Notes under the pieces: generated by a model
The model's input: the letters and a program-made list of their open reading frames with translations, nothing else
Databases searched by the model: none
Told to the model about the DNA's origin: nothing
Part shown: piece by piece, positions 24,112 through 35,521 of the stretch
Numbering within the stretch: the first letter of the stretch is position 1
Layout: the number at the start of each line of letters is the position of its first letter
Made by a program: the position numbers and the translations under genes
Assembly: GCA_963971225.1 (NCBI GenBank)
Contig: CAXARI010000118.1
Location: 248,001-312,000, forward strand
Reading direction: 5' to 3'
DNA length: 64,000 bases
DNA from: Melieria omissa
Taxonomy: Eukaryota; Arthropoda; Insecta; Diptera; Ulidiidae

Positions 24112-25629
24112 TTAGCTAAGACAAGGGGTTGTGGTTAGAGCTTGTTTTAACTGTTCGAATGCTGCATTTGCTGCATCCGACCAACAAAATTTTCTCTTAC
24201 TAGATAAGACTTCTGTTATAGGAAACGCAATGTCAGAAAAATTGTGAATGAACCTTCTGTACCATCCGGCAATACCTAGAAATCCTCGTACTTGTTTCAG
24301 GGATTTCGGCACTGGCCAAGAAATAATAGATTCGATTTTATCTGGATCTGTGGATATTCCACCATTTCCGATTATATATCCTAAATATTTTGTTTCTGTA
24401 ACACAAAAGTTACTTTTCTTTATGTTCAAAGTTAAATTCGCTTCGTTAAAACGTTTGGCTAATTTCATTAGCGCAGCTAAATGATTGGGAAAATCTTCCG
24501 AAACAACACAAATGTCGTCTAAATAACCAAAAGTACAATGTGACAGCTCTGGAGGAATTATTTGATCCATTAAGCGACACATAGTTGATGGAGCATTACA
24601 AAGACCGAAGGGCATAACATTAAAATGGTAAAGAGGTCTACCCGGAACTGTAAAAGCAGTTAAAGGCTTTGATTTTTCCGTTAACGCAATTTGCCAATAA
24701 ACATCTTTAAGGTCTAGTTTGGTAATGATGTTTGCCTTAGGCAACCGAGATAAAATACGTTCAATACTTTGAATAGGGTAAGCGTCTTTTTTGGTGACTG
24801 AATTTAATTTGCGTGCGTCAAGGCACAATCGGACCTTATTAGGTTTTAGAACTAATCTCATTGGAGAACTCCACGCTGAAGACGATTCTTCAATAACTCC
24901 AAGGATGAGCATACGATCGATTTCGTCATACATGAGCTTTTCAACTGCTGGCGATACTTGATAAGCACGTTGTTTAATAGGCTTGGCGTCAGCAACGTCT
25001 ATGTCGTGTTCAATAAGAGCGGTGCGACCAAGACCTTGTGTCTCAAAACTAGGGAATAAAGTTTTAACAAACTCAAGTTGTTGTTTTTCAGCTTCCGTTA
25101 AGGAATAAGTGTTTGCTTCTATAAGCGAAGTATTAATATGTTCGGAATCAATGGAACTTATTATGCCTGGGGCTAGATTAAATATGCGCCAAAAATCTAT
25201 ACCTAGTATAAGCTTTTGTGCGATGGAAGGAATTAAATATAAACGCAAAATATGTTTATGGTTTTTATATTCGATTTCCGTATCGATAAACCCGATTACT
25301 TTATGATCTTTACCATCCGCAGTTTTCACATTGGAATAAAATGTTTTGAAACCTGGAGTTTCCGAAAAATTTTCTGTGGCTAAGGATGAGCCTAAACAAC
25401 TAATATTTGCACCAGTATCAAGCAAGCCGAATTCTTCTCTGTCTAAAAATTTTACTTTTGCGTAGAACCGATTATCAGTTTCATTAATAATTGAAGAAAC
25501 TACAAGTTTTTTGTTTTTACGCATAGCTTTATAAAAATTACGTATACGCTGAGTTGAGCGCTTAGGCTTACGCTTAGAAGGAGCAAAGTCTTGAAAAATT
25601 TTTTGTCTCGTTTGATAATATCTAATCAA
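24112..25629 (-). CDS. pol: Pol, protease and reverse transcriptase part
   Basis: 505 codons. Aspartic protease motif LLDTGANISCLG (active-site D71). Reverse transcriptase from about residue 220: LDLKD with D306, MPFGLCNAPS (339-348) and the YLDD box at 369-372. The family normally continues into RNase H without a stop; here the frame ends shortly after the RT thumb through a single-base insertion. Upstream, the same frame is open to about 25720. The stretch 25717-25877 is open in another frame, which overlaps the gag end by about 60 nt in the -1 frame. Pol was therefore probably expressed by -1 frameshifting, and a second indel separates that entry frame from this one. It copies element RNA into cDNA. 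Confidence 0.93.
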   Translation of the reverse strand: MIRYYQTRQKIFQDFAPSKRKPKRSTQRIRNFYKAMRKNKKLVVSSIINETDNRFYAKVKFLDREEFGLLDTGANISCLGSSLATENFSETPGFKTFYSNVKTADGKDHKVIGFIDTEIEYKNHKHILRLYLIPSIAQKLILGIDFWRIFNLAPGIISSIDSEHINTSLIEANTYSLTEAEKQQLEFVKTLFPSFETQGLGRTALIEHDIDVADAKPIKQRAYQVSPAVEKLMYDEIDRMLILGVIEESSSAWSSPMRLVLKPNKVRLCLDARKLNSVTKKDAYPIQSIERILSRLPKANIITKLDLKDVYWQIALTEKSKPLTAFTVPGRPLYHFNVMPFGLCNAPSTMCRLMDQIIPPELSHCTFGYLDDICVVSEDFPNHLAALMKLAKRFNEANLTLNIKKSNFCVTETKYLGYIIGNGGISTDPDKIESIISWPVPKSLKQVRGFLGIAGWYRRFIHNFSDIAFPITEVLSSKRKFCWSDAANAAFEQLKQALTTTPCLS

Positions 25630-25816
25630 ACGTTCGTGATATGGAAGTCTAGGATAAATTAACTTGTCTGTATTGGTAGCATTACTGACTTGATTTTCTC
25701 GAGGATCGTAATATTGTGGTCAACCGCTTCTGTTTGTGAGTCTTCTGCAGCTTCAGCTTGAGCTACTGAGCTAGCCGGTAAACTAGAAAAATTTGAAATT
25801 TGAGATTGCGAAGATT

Positions 25817-27346
25817 TTATTTGGGCGATACTCGGGTGTTGGTGGGTATCCCCTTCGGTGAGTTTTCCGAATTTTTGTTAGAACAATTTACGCAATGTGG
25901 TTTGTATACGTTAGGTAATCCACATCCGTAACAAAATATTTGTCTTTCCTTAAGGCAATTTTCCCAGTGGTGTCCTGGTTGGTGACAGTTCCAACATTTG
26001 GTAACTATAGATTTTTGTTGCAACGCTGCAATTGTGCAGTCTGCTGGTAAGTCTGATACAACGTCATTATCTGAACTGAAATTGTCTTCAAGCGCTGAGA
26101 TATTTCTCTTAACCGCATTGAAGTAATTTGGCCGATTGCCAAACCTACGAAAATGATCTTCTGAGAGCAGATTCTCTCTTTTTTCAACTAACTTCCGCAA
26201 ATGACTAATGGAGTCAATATTTATATACAAAAGTTCGTGTCGAATTTCAGGCTTAAGATTGCGAGTAACTATCTCAACTAATTCTTGTTCTGAAATAGGT
26301 TCTGTTAATCTATCAACGATCAAACAAATTGAATCGTAAAAGCATTCGAAATTTTCATTGGGTTTTTGTTTACGATTTCGCAATAGCTCACGAATATCGT
26401 AGTTCGATTTATGGTGTTGAAACTCATATCTTAATGCAAGACAAAACTCTCGCCATTGAATGGTAGCGACTGTTTTATGATAACGCCAAAACCATTCACG
26501 GGCTTTTCCTGTGAGTAAAATGTGTAAATGTTTACACAAAAGGTCAAAATCATAATTGAGATGTTCAGCAGTAAGTACACGAATCCTATACAGAAATTCT
26601 TCTACTACTAAACCTTCGGATGAACCGTCAAACTTAATATTCCAATTCTGAATTAAATTCGTAACTTTGTGAGAATTCACATCGGAAAATGAAAAACTAG
26701 AATTGTTTATAGCTGCATTTCTACCATGAGAACGATTGTTTGAAGTATTAACATCATCGTTTGGCTGGGCTGTGGTCAACGGATTTTGATTGCTTTGACT
26801 TAGTCGTAATGATAGAAGTCGTTGGACACTTTGTTCTACAATCTGACTTATCAAATTGTAATCAACGTTTGATTGAAAATTTCCTGAATGAGTATCTTGC
26901 GCATTTACATTATTGGCAGCTTGATTTGAGGATTGCTCAACCGAGTTACCAACAATAGGATCTGCACCAATAACTTCCTTAGAATTATTCAAATTTGCAA
27001 CTAATTCTTGAGTATTTCGATTATTGCGAGTTTGATATCTCTTAGGAGTGTAATTTTTCTTTGCGTTACCATGTAACAATGGAGTTTTCTTTTGACTACT
27101 TCTAGATAATTGCTTCAAATCTTTAAGATGAACCAACTTTCTACAGTAGGGACAGTCGTGGTTATCTTTTAACCAACTTTCGATACATTTCGAATGAAAT
27201 TTATGACTACAAGGAGTAATAGATATATCTTGTTGAAATAAAATAGGTTGTAAACAAATTATACAGTTGCTCTCGTCAAACGGTTGTGCCAGTTGAGACA
27301 AGTTTTCATTACTTCGTCTAACTGCCATATTACAAAAACAAACCAA
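25817..27346 (-). CDS. gag: Gag with N-terminal RING-H2 finger
   Basis: 509 codons; M7 (ATGGCA) is an alternative start. Residues 28-68 form a complete RING-H2 pattern: C28-X2-C31-X14-C46-X-H48-X2-H51-X2-C54-X10-C65-X2-C68. A Trp lies at 58 and a Pro follows C65, positions that contact E2 enzymes in active RING ubiquitin ligases. A low-complexity Asn/Gln-rich linker follows, then a retrotransposon Gag capsid-like region (about 235-395: WNIKFDG, EFLYRIR, LRNRKQKPNENFECFYDSI, LVEIVTRNLKPEIR). Two C-terminal zinc knuckles follow, one CCHC (CWNCHQPGHHWENC) and one variant (CYGCGLPNVYKPHCVNC). Gag packages RNA into particles. The RING suggests ubiquitin-ligase activity, which is inference. The frame is intact. 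Confidence 0.93.
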   Translation of the reverse strand: MVCFCNMAVRRSNENLSQLAQPFDESNCIICLQPILFQQDISITPCSHKFHSKCIESWLKDNHDCPYCRKLVHLKDLKQLSRSSQKKTPLLHGNAKKNYTPKRYQTRNNRNTQELVANLNNSKEVIGADPIVGNSVEQSSNQAANNVNAQDTHSGNFQSNVDYNLISQIVEQSVQRLLSLRLSQSNQNPLTTAQPNDDVNTSNNRSHGRNAAINNSSFSFSDVNSHKVTNLIQNWNIKFDGSSEGLVVEEFLYRIRVLTAEHLNYDFDLLCKHLHILLTGKAREWFWRYHKTVATIQWREFCLALRYEFQHHKSNYDIRELLRNRKQKPNENFECFYDSICLIVDRLTEPISEQELVEIVTRNLKPEIRHELLYINIDSISHLRKLVEKRENLLSEDHFRRFGNRPNYFNAVKRNISALEDNFSSDNDVVSDLPADCTIAALQQKSIVTKCWNCHQPGHHWENCLKERQIFCYGCGLPNVYKPHCVNCSNKNSENSPKGIPTNTRVSPK

Positions 27347-27848
27347 ATATCTTATATACGACTAAAGCTGAATTTCCTTTTCGAAATTAAGGTTGAAGTA
27401 AACGCATTTCAGTGTGCTAGATAAAGATATGGAAACAAAACTTGGCTATGGTATAAAACCTTTACTTGGTTGACCTGTGATGAATTTTGAATTTGGATTC
27501 ATTTGTGCAGTAATTTTGGACAAAGCGTGCAATTGAGCAACATATCTCTTTGTATTCACAAGAAATACCAACAACAATGAATATTCGCAAGAACAAAAAT
27601 CAGAACAGTTCTACCGTTATGAATCGGAAAGAATAGTGCACGTGAAATCCATATCTGATATCCAATCGGTCGTTTATTCGGTATTGGATCAAAATTAACG
27701 AATTTCCAGAGAGGTCAATATTTTCATTCAACAACAACTAACTCTCGTCAGATCAAAACAGGAAACATGAAATCTAAAAATGTTACTTGATGGAGCTTGG
27801 TGGCGGCTTTGCCAATTCTGACCAATTATTGGTTTGACATCGTCGTTG
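27347..27848 (-). other. 5' leader of the Gypsy element
   Basis: About 500 nt between the primer site and gag. It holds no ORF of note. It would be the expected place for packaging signals, but I cannot identify any from sequence alone. Confidence 0.6.
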
Positions 27849-27870
27849 TCGAGCCCCACGTTGGGCGCCA
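27849..27870 (-). promoter_or_regulatory. Primer binding site, tRNA-Lys
   Basis: On the minus strand, six nt past the LTR end (27877), the sequence reads TGGCGCCCAACGTGGGGC and continues TCGA. This 22-nt stretch is complementary to the 3' end of tRNA-Lys (anticodon CTT), including the CCA-derived TGG. It primes minus-strand cDNA synthesis. Confidence 0.92.
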
Positions 27871-27876
27871 AAATTA

Positions 27877-30369
27877 TGTAGTGCGCGTTTATCGTGTTGG
27901 CCTCACATTGGGCGCCAAAAATTTTGTAGTGTATAGTGGCGTAGTTGCCACACGGCGTCAAATGATGTAGCGGCGTTTGCCGAACACAACAACAAGATGT
28001 CAGGGTCAACAAGTGACCAAACACGAATTTGGTGGCCTAGCCTAATAAGCGCCACATTCGTGGGCTTGTCCCGGCTTCTGGGTTCGAAAGAAGCGATTGC
28101 AGCTGGATTGCAGGGGGTCTGCAGCGGGGTCACCTGGCTGGGTAGCTGTAGTGGGTAGGGACTCCTCTATCCGACTAGCAATACGGCCTGTGGGGGGGTT
28201 CGTTACCACAACTACACTCAGCCTAGACTACACTTTTATTTAAAGAGTCCCTGAGCAAAAAAAAAAAAAATCGAATTATCACAACTGGACCAGTAGACCA
28301 CTCTACATCTGCAAAACAAAGTTATCCTTATCTAACACTCCAGTTGGGGATCGCTGATGATGGAATACGCGAATCCCGTCTTTACCCTCCCTACCATGAA
28401 TCTTTCAAATTAATTATTTACAAAAGATTCCCACATCGATGCGTCACTTCAAACCTTTATTCCTCAAGGAAATTCATATTTTCGATTTAACACATAATTA
28501 TTTATTTACACTATTAGTTCAACTCAAAAAAAAATAATCCAACACCTGCCAACTAACATTTTTCCCAATGTCTAAAAGTAAACTCTATACAACAAAAGCA
28601 AATAAATTGTAAGAAAAAAAAACTTAAAACTTTAATAACACTTATTAAATAGTGCAATAATCATCTTAGAGCAATATTACTTTTAGTTTAGTATTAAGTA
28701 AAATTACATAGTACAATTTTAGCTTTTATGTAACTTTAATTAAACTGTAATATTTCTTTTTTGTGTAATATTAAAGTAATAATAGTGCAATAGGTAAAAT
28801 TTTAATATAGTAATATTTAAGTGCAATTTTAATTAATTTCAATTAGCATGTATTTGCTTTAATTTTCTTTTTACTTAAATATTAATCCATTTTTTGTGGG
28901 TGTATTTTATTTAGCCACTTATGTATGAGCGAAAGAAACGTAATAGCAACAAGCAACGAAACAATTTTGGTTTTACTCACATTTTTCTTTCCATCCACAT
29001 TCGCGCTGAAAGGCCTTCCATGCTGCTGTGTTGGTTGAGTTGATGATTTGTTGCTGAAACATGTTGCTGATCACTGATCTTGGCACTCTTTTCTATGGTG
29101 CTTCCAATAGCAACAACAAAAACTTAACTAAATACTATGCACTTCTCTACACACTTTCTTATATACTTTGTATATACATCTTTATGTATACATGTTTACT
29201 TGGGAAATTCGGCTTTACAAATGTTTATGGGATTGAAATCCACATGGTTATGAGGGGAAAAGGAATGTGGGATTGGGAAAGGAATGGAGTAGTGGAAGGT
29301 GGTTTGCGGAGAAACTTAATTCAACTATTGCAACATTTGTGGACTTTTATTGATGGTGATGGAGAATGTTGCGTATGTCTCTGGATGTTTTTTTGTTTTT
29401 TTTTTCTTCTTACTTCCAGCTAATTTTTACATTTTTTTATACATTTTTTCCACCATTCTTTTTCTCTTTTTACTTAATTAAATTTTACATGAATAAGCTT
29501 AATTTTTATGATAATTTTACACTTATTTTGCTCTAGTTTTTACAAATTTTACCGCACTTCCGTCCACGAAAACTAAGTGTCTTGACGACGTCGTCTAAGC
29601 ACTGAGTACCGCGTGCTAATTCTCTTCTTCTCTTTTGGGGTTTTTGACGTTTATCCGGGAATGGCGACCTCTCTGGCTGGCCTGAGCCACCAGGGGTTCC
29701 GAATCATGGAGACTCCAACTTATGGGAAAAGGTATGCGAACAAATGCAAATATAAAATTTGTATCTAGACCAGACCTTAATGTGAAGGGTCTGTAATTTA
29801 AAAAAAATGAATACGGGGGATAGTCGATTTGGCAGAAGATTTGCCTTGAAAACTTTTATGATATGGATGAAAAAGAAATTTGTACCTTGGTGATAAATCC
29901 AAAATGTTTAGAATGTTGTGTAATGTTGAGAGTAATAATGGTTGTGTGATTGTTGTCTTCTTGCTGTCTATGATTTCCAAAATTTTTCTTAGAACTTTCA
30001 CTTTATTTCTCTGAACTTTAAATTTACTTTTTGTAGAACTTTAAATTTACTTCTCATCACTTTAAATTTTATAAGTTTTTTCACGTGGCTCTTTGTCTCC
30101 TGGGTACGTCTGCGTGAGTTGATGATCAGCGGAAAAGGAAGAATTGATCCGCGTTTTGAACACAAGTAACCTCGGTACCTAACCACATGTCAAACCCAAC
30201 AATTCAAATTATAATAGATTGATGGAATGTCACTGTGCAATAATGAAATGTGCAATGTGCATCAATGACAAATTGTGCAGATTTGCAAAACAGGGAAAAT
30301 TTGAAAAATTTGTTAGAAATTTTAAGAATTTGGTATTTTTAAGAATTAAGCTACATTTTGTTCATTACA
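27877..30369 (-). repeat. 5' LTR of the Gypsy element (2493 bp)
   Basis: Same length as the 3' LTR and bounded by TG...CA, with the target duplication TGTC directly outside. It should contain the promoter on the minus strand; I could not identify a convincing TATA or initiator. The near-copy of the primer site at 27901-27931 carries two substitutions relative to the 3' LTR copy. Confidence 0.95.
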
Positions 30370-33300
30370 TGTCACAACAACGACTGATTGAAAGAATGCA
30401 CCTCTGATCTATATAACCAATCAAATGCTTGTGGAACCTAAGTACGCACAATCACTTTAATAAAAATGGCGTCAAAATTAAGCCAGAGTTGCAACCTTTC
30501 ACCAATTTGGTAAATAAAAAAAATATCCCACCGGCAGCATGATCGAAATTATGGCTGTTAAATCTCGACCCGTTAACGGATTTTAATAATATTATGCCTT
30601 ATGATTTAGCTAGACTCGTATGCTTTCTATAATGGTATCAATCATCCTTCTATACCCCAAGGTTCGAAAGCAAATCGACTTGGAACGGTGACTTTGAAAA
30701 AATTGCTACTTGGGTTCAACCACTAAAATGCTTGTCAACACCAAATAGATAAGTGCATATTAATAATTGACCCCTTAAAATTTAGCCAGAGTCTTATGCT
30801 TTTTATATTGGTCCCTAACTTTTCATTATCCTTCAGGAATAATGAGCATATCGATGCGCAAGGATAATATTGAAAAACTGCCTATTACAAAATACACACT
30901 CACCACTAAAGTGCTTATAGATTCCAAACGGTGTGGGCTACGTTGATAAAAAACCCCTTAGAATGTAGCTAGAGATTGCAGCTTTATCAAATTAAATCAA
31001 TAATTTGATTACTATTCGGCAGTCATGAACAGATCGATGCGCAAGAGTGACATTAAATGGCTGCCTACTGCAAAATCGATAAAATGCTTGTAAAATATGA
31101 TGATTCTAGGTTTATAGAAAAACTAATAACCTTAAAACCTAGCTGGAGTTTTGAGCTTTCATAAATGGGGTCAATCTTCTCGCTATCTCAAATAATGCAG
31201 GAGAATTTCGTTGTGGAAAAGTGATATCGACCACATGATACCTCTATATCAGGGGGTGCCAAAATCTTCTTATGGAAAAGCAAAAACCAATACATGTAAA
31301 GTTGCCCAAAAAAAATGCCAGCAAATTATTTAATTAGTTGAAAGCACATTGTGCATTTCGCTTGACCGTTAAAATTATTAGTGAAAAAAATATAATGTTC
31401 CCATTTGTCATTGCCGAAAGGCCAACCAATCGCCAAAACAAAAACTACAACAACAAAAGCATCTAATTTTTTTTCATACATAGAATTTCTTGAGGCAACA
31501 AAACAAAAATCCGCGCAGCCCCCACACGTGTTGCTTCGTTGCTGTCACAACAACGACTGATTGAAAGAATGCACCTCTGATCTATATAATCAATCAAATG
31601 CTTGTGGAACCTAAGTACGCACAGTCACTTTAATCAAAATGGCGTCAAAATTAAGCCAGAGTGACCACCTTTCACCAATTTGGTAAATAAAAAAAATATC
31701 CCACCGGCAGCATGATCGAAATTATGGCTCTTAAATCTCGACCCGTTAACGGATTTTAATAATATTATGCCTTATTATTTAGCTAGACTCGTATGCTTTC
31801 TATAATGGTATCAATCATCCTTCTATACCCCAAGGTTCGAAAGCAAATCGATTTGGAACGGTGACTTTGAAAAAATTGCTACTTGGGTGCAACCACTAAA
31901 ATGCTTGTCAACACCAAATGCATAAGTGCATATTAATAATTGACCCCTTAAAATTTAGCCGGAGTCTTATGCTTTCTATATTGGTCCCTACCTTTTCATG
32001 AGCCTTCAGGAATAATGAGCATATCGATGCGCAAGGATAACATTGAAAAACTGCCTATTACAAAATACACACTCACCACTAAAGTGCTTATAGATTCCAA
32101 ACGGTATGGGTTACGTTAATAAAAAACCCCTTAAAATGTAGCTAGAGATTGCAGCTTTATCAAATTAAATCAATAATTTGATTACTATTCGGCAATCATG
32201 AACAGATCGATGCGCAAGAGTGACATTAAATGGCTGCCTACTGCAAAATCGATAAAATGCTTGTAAAATATTATGATTCTAGGTTTATTAAAAAAATAAT
32301 AACCTTAAAACCTAGCTGGAGTTTTGAGCTTTCATAAATGGGGTCAATCTTCTCGCTATCTCAAATAATGCAGGAGAATTTCGTTGTGGAAAAGTGATAT
32401 CGACCAAATGATACATCTATATCAGGGGTGCCCAAAATCTTCTTATGGAAAAGCAAAAACCAATACATGTAAAGTTGCCCAAAAAAATGCAAACAAATTA
32501 TTTAATTAATTGAATTAGTTGAAAGCACATTGTGCATTTCGCTTGACCCTTAAAATTATAAGTGAAAAAAATATAATGTTCCCATTTGACATTGCCGAAA
32601 GGTCAACCAATCGCCAACACAAAAAAGCATACACACAAAAACTACAACAACAAAAGCATCAAATTTTTTTTCATACATAGAATTTCTTTAGGCAACAAAA
32701 CAAAAATCCGCGCAGCCCCCACACGTGTTGCTTCGTTGCTGTCACAACAACGACTGATTGAAAGAATGCACCTCTGATCTATATTACCAATCAAATGCTT
32801 GTGCAACCTAAGTACGCACAATCAATTTAATAAAAATGGCGTCAAAATTAAGCCGGAGTGACCACCTTTCACCAATTTGGTAAATAAGCAAAATATCCCA
32901 CCGGCAGCATGATCGAAATTATGGCTGTTAAATCTCGACCCGTTAACGGATTTTAATAATATTATGCCTTATGATTTAGCTAGACTCGTATGCTTTCTAT
33001 AATGGTATCAATCATCCTTCTATACCCCAAGGTTCGAAAGCAAATCGATTTGGAACGGTGACTTTGAAAAAATTGCTACTTGGGTGCAACCACTAAAATG
33101 CTTGTCAATACCAAATGCATAAGTGCATATTAATAATTGACCCCTTAAAATTTAGCCAGAGTCTTATGCTTTCTATATTGGTCCCTACCTTTTCATTATG
33201 CTTCAGGAATAATGAGCATATCGATGCGCAAGGATAACATTGAAAAACTGCCTATTACAAAATACACACCACTACAGTGCTTATAGATTCCAAACGGTAT

Positions 33301-34487
33301 GGGTTACGTTAATAAAAAACCCCTTAAAATGTAGCTAGAGATTGCAGCTTTATCAAATTAAATCAATAATTTGATTACTATTCCGCAATCATGAACAGAT
33401 CGATGCGCAAGAGTGACATTAAATGGCTGCCTACTGCAAAATCGATAAAATGCTTGTAAAATATGATGATTCTAGGTTTATAGAAAAAATAATAACCTTA
33501 AAACCTAGCTGGAGTTTTGAGCTTTCATAAATGGGGTCAATCTTCTCGCTATCTCAGATAATGCAGGAGAATTTCGTTGTGGAAAAGTTATATCGACCAC
33601 ATGATACATCTATATCAGGGGTGCCCAAAATCTTCTTATGGAAAAGCAAAAACCAATACATGTAAAGTTGCCCAAAAAAATGCAAACAACTTATTTAATT
33701 AATTGAATTAGTTAAAAGCACATTGTGCATTTCGCTTGACCCTTAAAATTATAAGTGAAAACAATATAATGTTCCCATTTGTCATTGCCGAAAGGCCAAC
33801 CAATCGCCAAAACAAAAACTACAACAACAAAAGCATCTAATTTTTTTTCATACATAGAATTTCTTGAGGCAACAAAACAAAAATCCGCGCAGCCCCCACA
33901 CGTGTTGCTTCGTTGCTGTCACAACAACGACTGATTGAAAGAATGCACCTCTGATCTATATAACCAATCAAATGCTTGTGGAACCTAAGTACGCACAATC
34001 ACTTTAATCAAAATGGCGTCAAAATTAAGGCAGAGTGACCACCTTTCACCAATTTGTTAAATAAAAAAAATATCCCACCGGCAGCATGATCGAAATTATG
34101 GCTCTTAAATCTCGACCCGTTAACGGATTTTAATAATATTATGCCTTATTATTTAGCTAGACTCGTATGCTTTCTATAATGGTATCAATCATCCTTCTAT
34201 ACCCCAAGGTTCGAAAGCAAATCGATTTGGAACGGTGACTTTGAAAAAATTTCTACTTGGGTGCAACCACTAAAATGCTTGTCAACACCAAATGCATAAG
34301 TGCATATTAATAATTGACCCCTTAAAATTTAGCCAGAGTCTTATGCTTTCTATATTGGTCCCTAACTTTTCATTATCCTTCAGGAATAATGAGCATATCG
34401 ATGCGCAAGGATAACATTGAAAAACTGCGTATTACAAAATACACACTCACCACTAAAGTGCTTATAGATTCCAAACGGTATGGGTTA
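30370..34487 (+). repeat. Satellite array block 3, + orientation
   Basis: Resumes exactly where the Gypsy insertion interrupted it. Landmarks at 31348, 32529 and 33722 (spacing 1181 and 1193 bp). No gene is seen. It ends at the TA duplication (34486-34487) of the pogo-like element. Confidence 0.96.
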
Positions 34488-34962
34488 GGGTCAGATGGGG
34501 GAAATGTAAACAAGGGGTAAATGTAAACAGCGGTTATTTTATGCTTTTAAAATTAAATGCAACAGACCATGACCCAAAAAAATATTAATTTAACATGTCC
34601 TGAAATTGTCGCCGAACTTTCACGTCGGTGGCTTTGAAATATCAATGAAAGTTTTAGTCTTAAAGAGAACGTATGTTCTAAAAGTGAAAATCACTTTTGT
34701 AAGTATTTTTTAATTTGTGTGTGAAAGTGCTTAAACTAAAAATTCTTGTAATATTGTAACTTTGTTTATCAATCTTAGAGTGTAAGGAACTAAAATTGTT
34801 GCTGTCTTTCCTTAAATTTGTAATTATTTTGTTATTTTTTTCGTGTTTACATTTCCCCCAATAATTTTTAGCATGTGGGGTAAATGTAAACACTTTTTTG
34901 GGGTAAATGTAAACGTTTTTTTCTGAGAGCCTTCCCGGTTCGTATCATTTCCAGTGATCAGA

Positions 34963-35082
34963 ATGCCACGAACGTATGTAAGGAAGAAGCCACTTGTAGA
35001 GTACGACGTAAAAGATGTAGGAAACGCTGGTAATGATACTATTAGTAAGGAAAAAAGCCAATTCCTAGACTTACGCCAATGA
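34963..35082 (+). pseudogene. pogo-like transposase N-terminal fragment
   Basis: 39 codons starting MPRTYVRKKPLVEYDVKDV and ending in TGA. Pogo-family transposases commonly begin MPR-x-Y-x-RK, ahead of a helix-turn-helix DNA-binding domain, so this is most likely the N-terminus of a decayed transposase. The DNA-binding domain and the DDD catalytic core are absent. Other frames shortly downstream keep basic, Lys-rich pieces (near 35105-35165) that could be further remnants. It lies on the same strand and within the TIR-bounded element. Assignment depends on a short motif and the TA/TIR context. Confidence 0.5.
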
Positions 35083-35521
35083 AGTATAGTGAAGTTTTGA
35101 CTTCTAACAAAGTTCTTAAGCGACTCAAGGAAAAAAGTCAAAAAGATGGCAAACAAAACCTCTAAGCCCAAGAGAAAGTCTGTTTTATAATCTAAAAACC
35201 GCTTCCATAGAAAACACGAACCAAAAGCACGAGTACAAAGGACTCTGCAAATAGAAAATACGTTGTCTATAAAGATGGTAGTGCATGGAATGAGAAGTTT
35301 GAAGTTGATGATGTAGATGAGAAGGAGGAGCTGGAATCCGTGGATCCAGCTAGGCTTACAAAAGGTAAATTTCTACTGATCAAGTTTAAGGGAGATAGCA
35401 GATTAACTATACTTTTCAAATACGTATGCGTTATACAATCCTACCAACAAAATGACGATATTGACAAAATCTCCTCAAAAGTGTGGGCACCTTGAAGAAA
35501 CCTTGAAGAATACATACCTAG

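Larger units (their letters stand above)
19854..30369 (-). mobile_element. Full-length Gypsy (Osvaldo/Ulysses-type) LTR retrotransposon
   Basis: A 10,516-bp insertion in one satellite monomer, flanked by the 4-bp duplication TGTC (19850-19853 and 30370-30373). The order on the minus strand is 5' LTR, tRNA-Lys primer site, gag, protease-RT, RNase H-integrase, 3' LTR. The RT-RNase H-integrase order and 4-bp duplication mark it as Gypsy. Unusually long LTRs with tRNA-Lys priming recall the Osvaldo/Ulysses group of flies (established knowledge; placement inferred, no tree made). No envelope ORF is present. The pol frame is broken in two places, so this copy looks non-autonomous despite nearly identical LTRs. 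I see no clear polypurine tract before the 3' LTR. Confidence 0.95.

Noticed and set aside
34824..35171. 115-codon minus-strand ORF in the pogo-like element
   Set aside because: It overlaps the + strand transposase remnant and crosses the subterminal repeat region. No recognisable motif.
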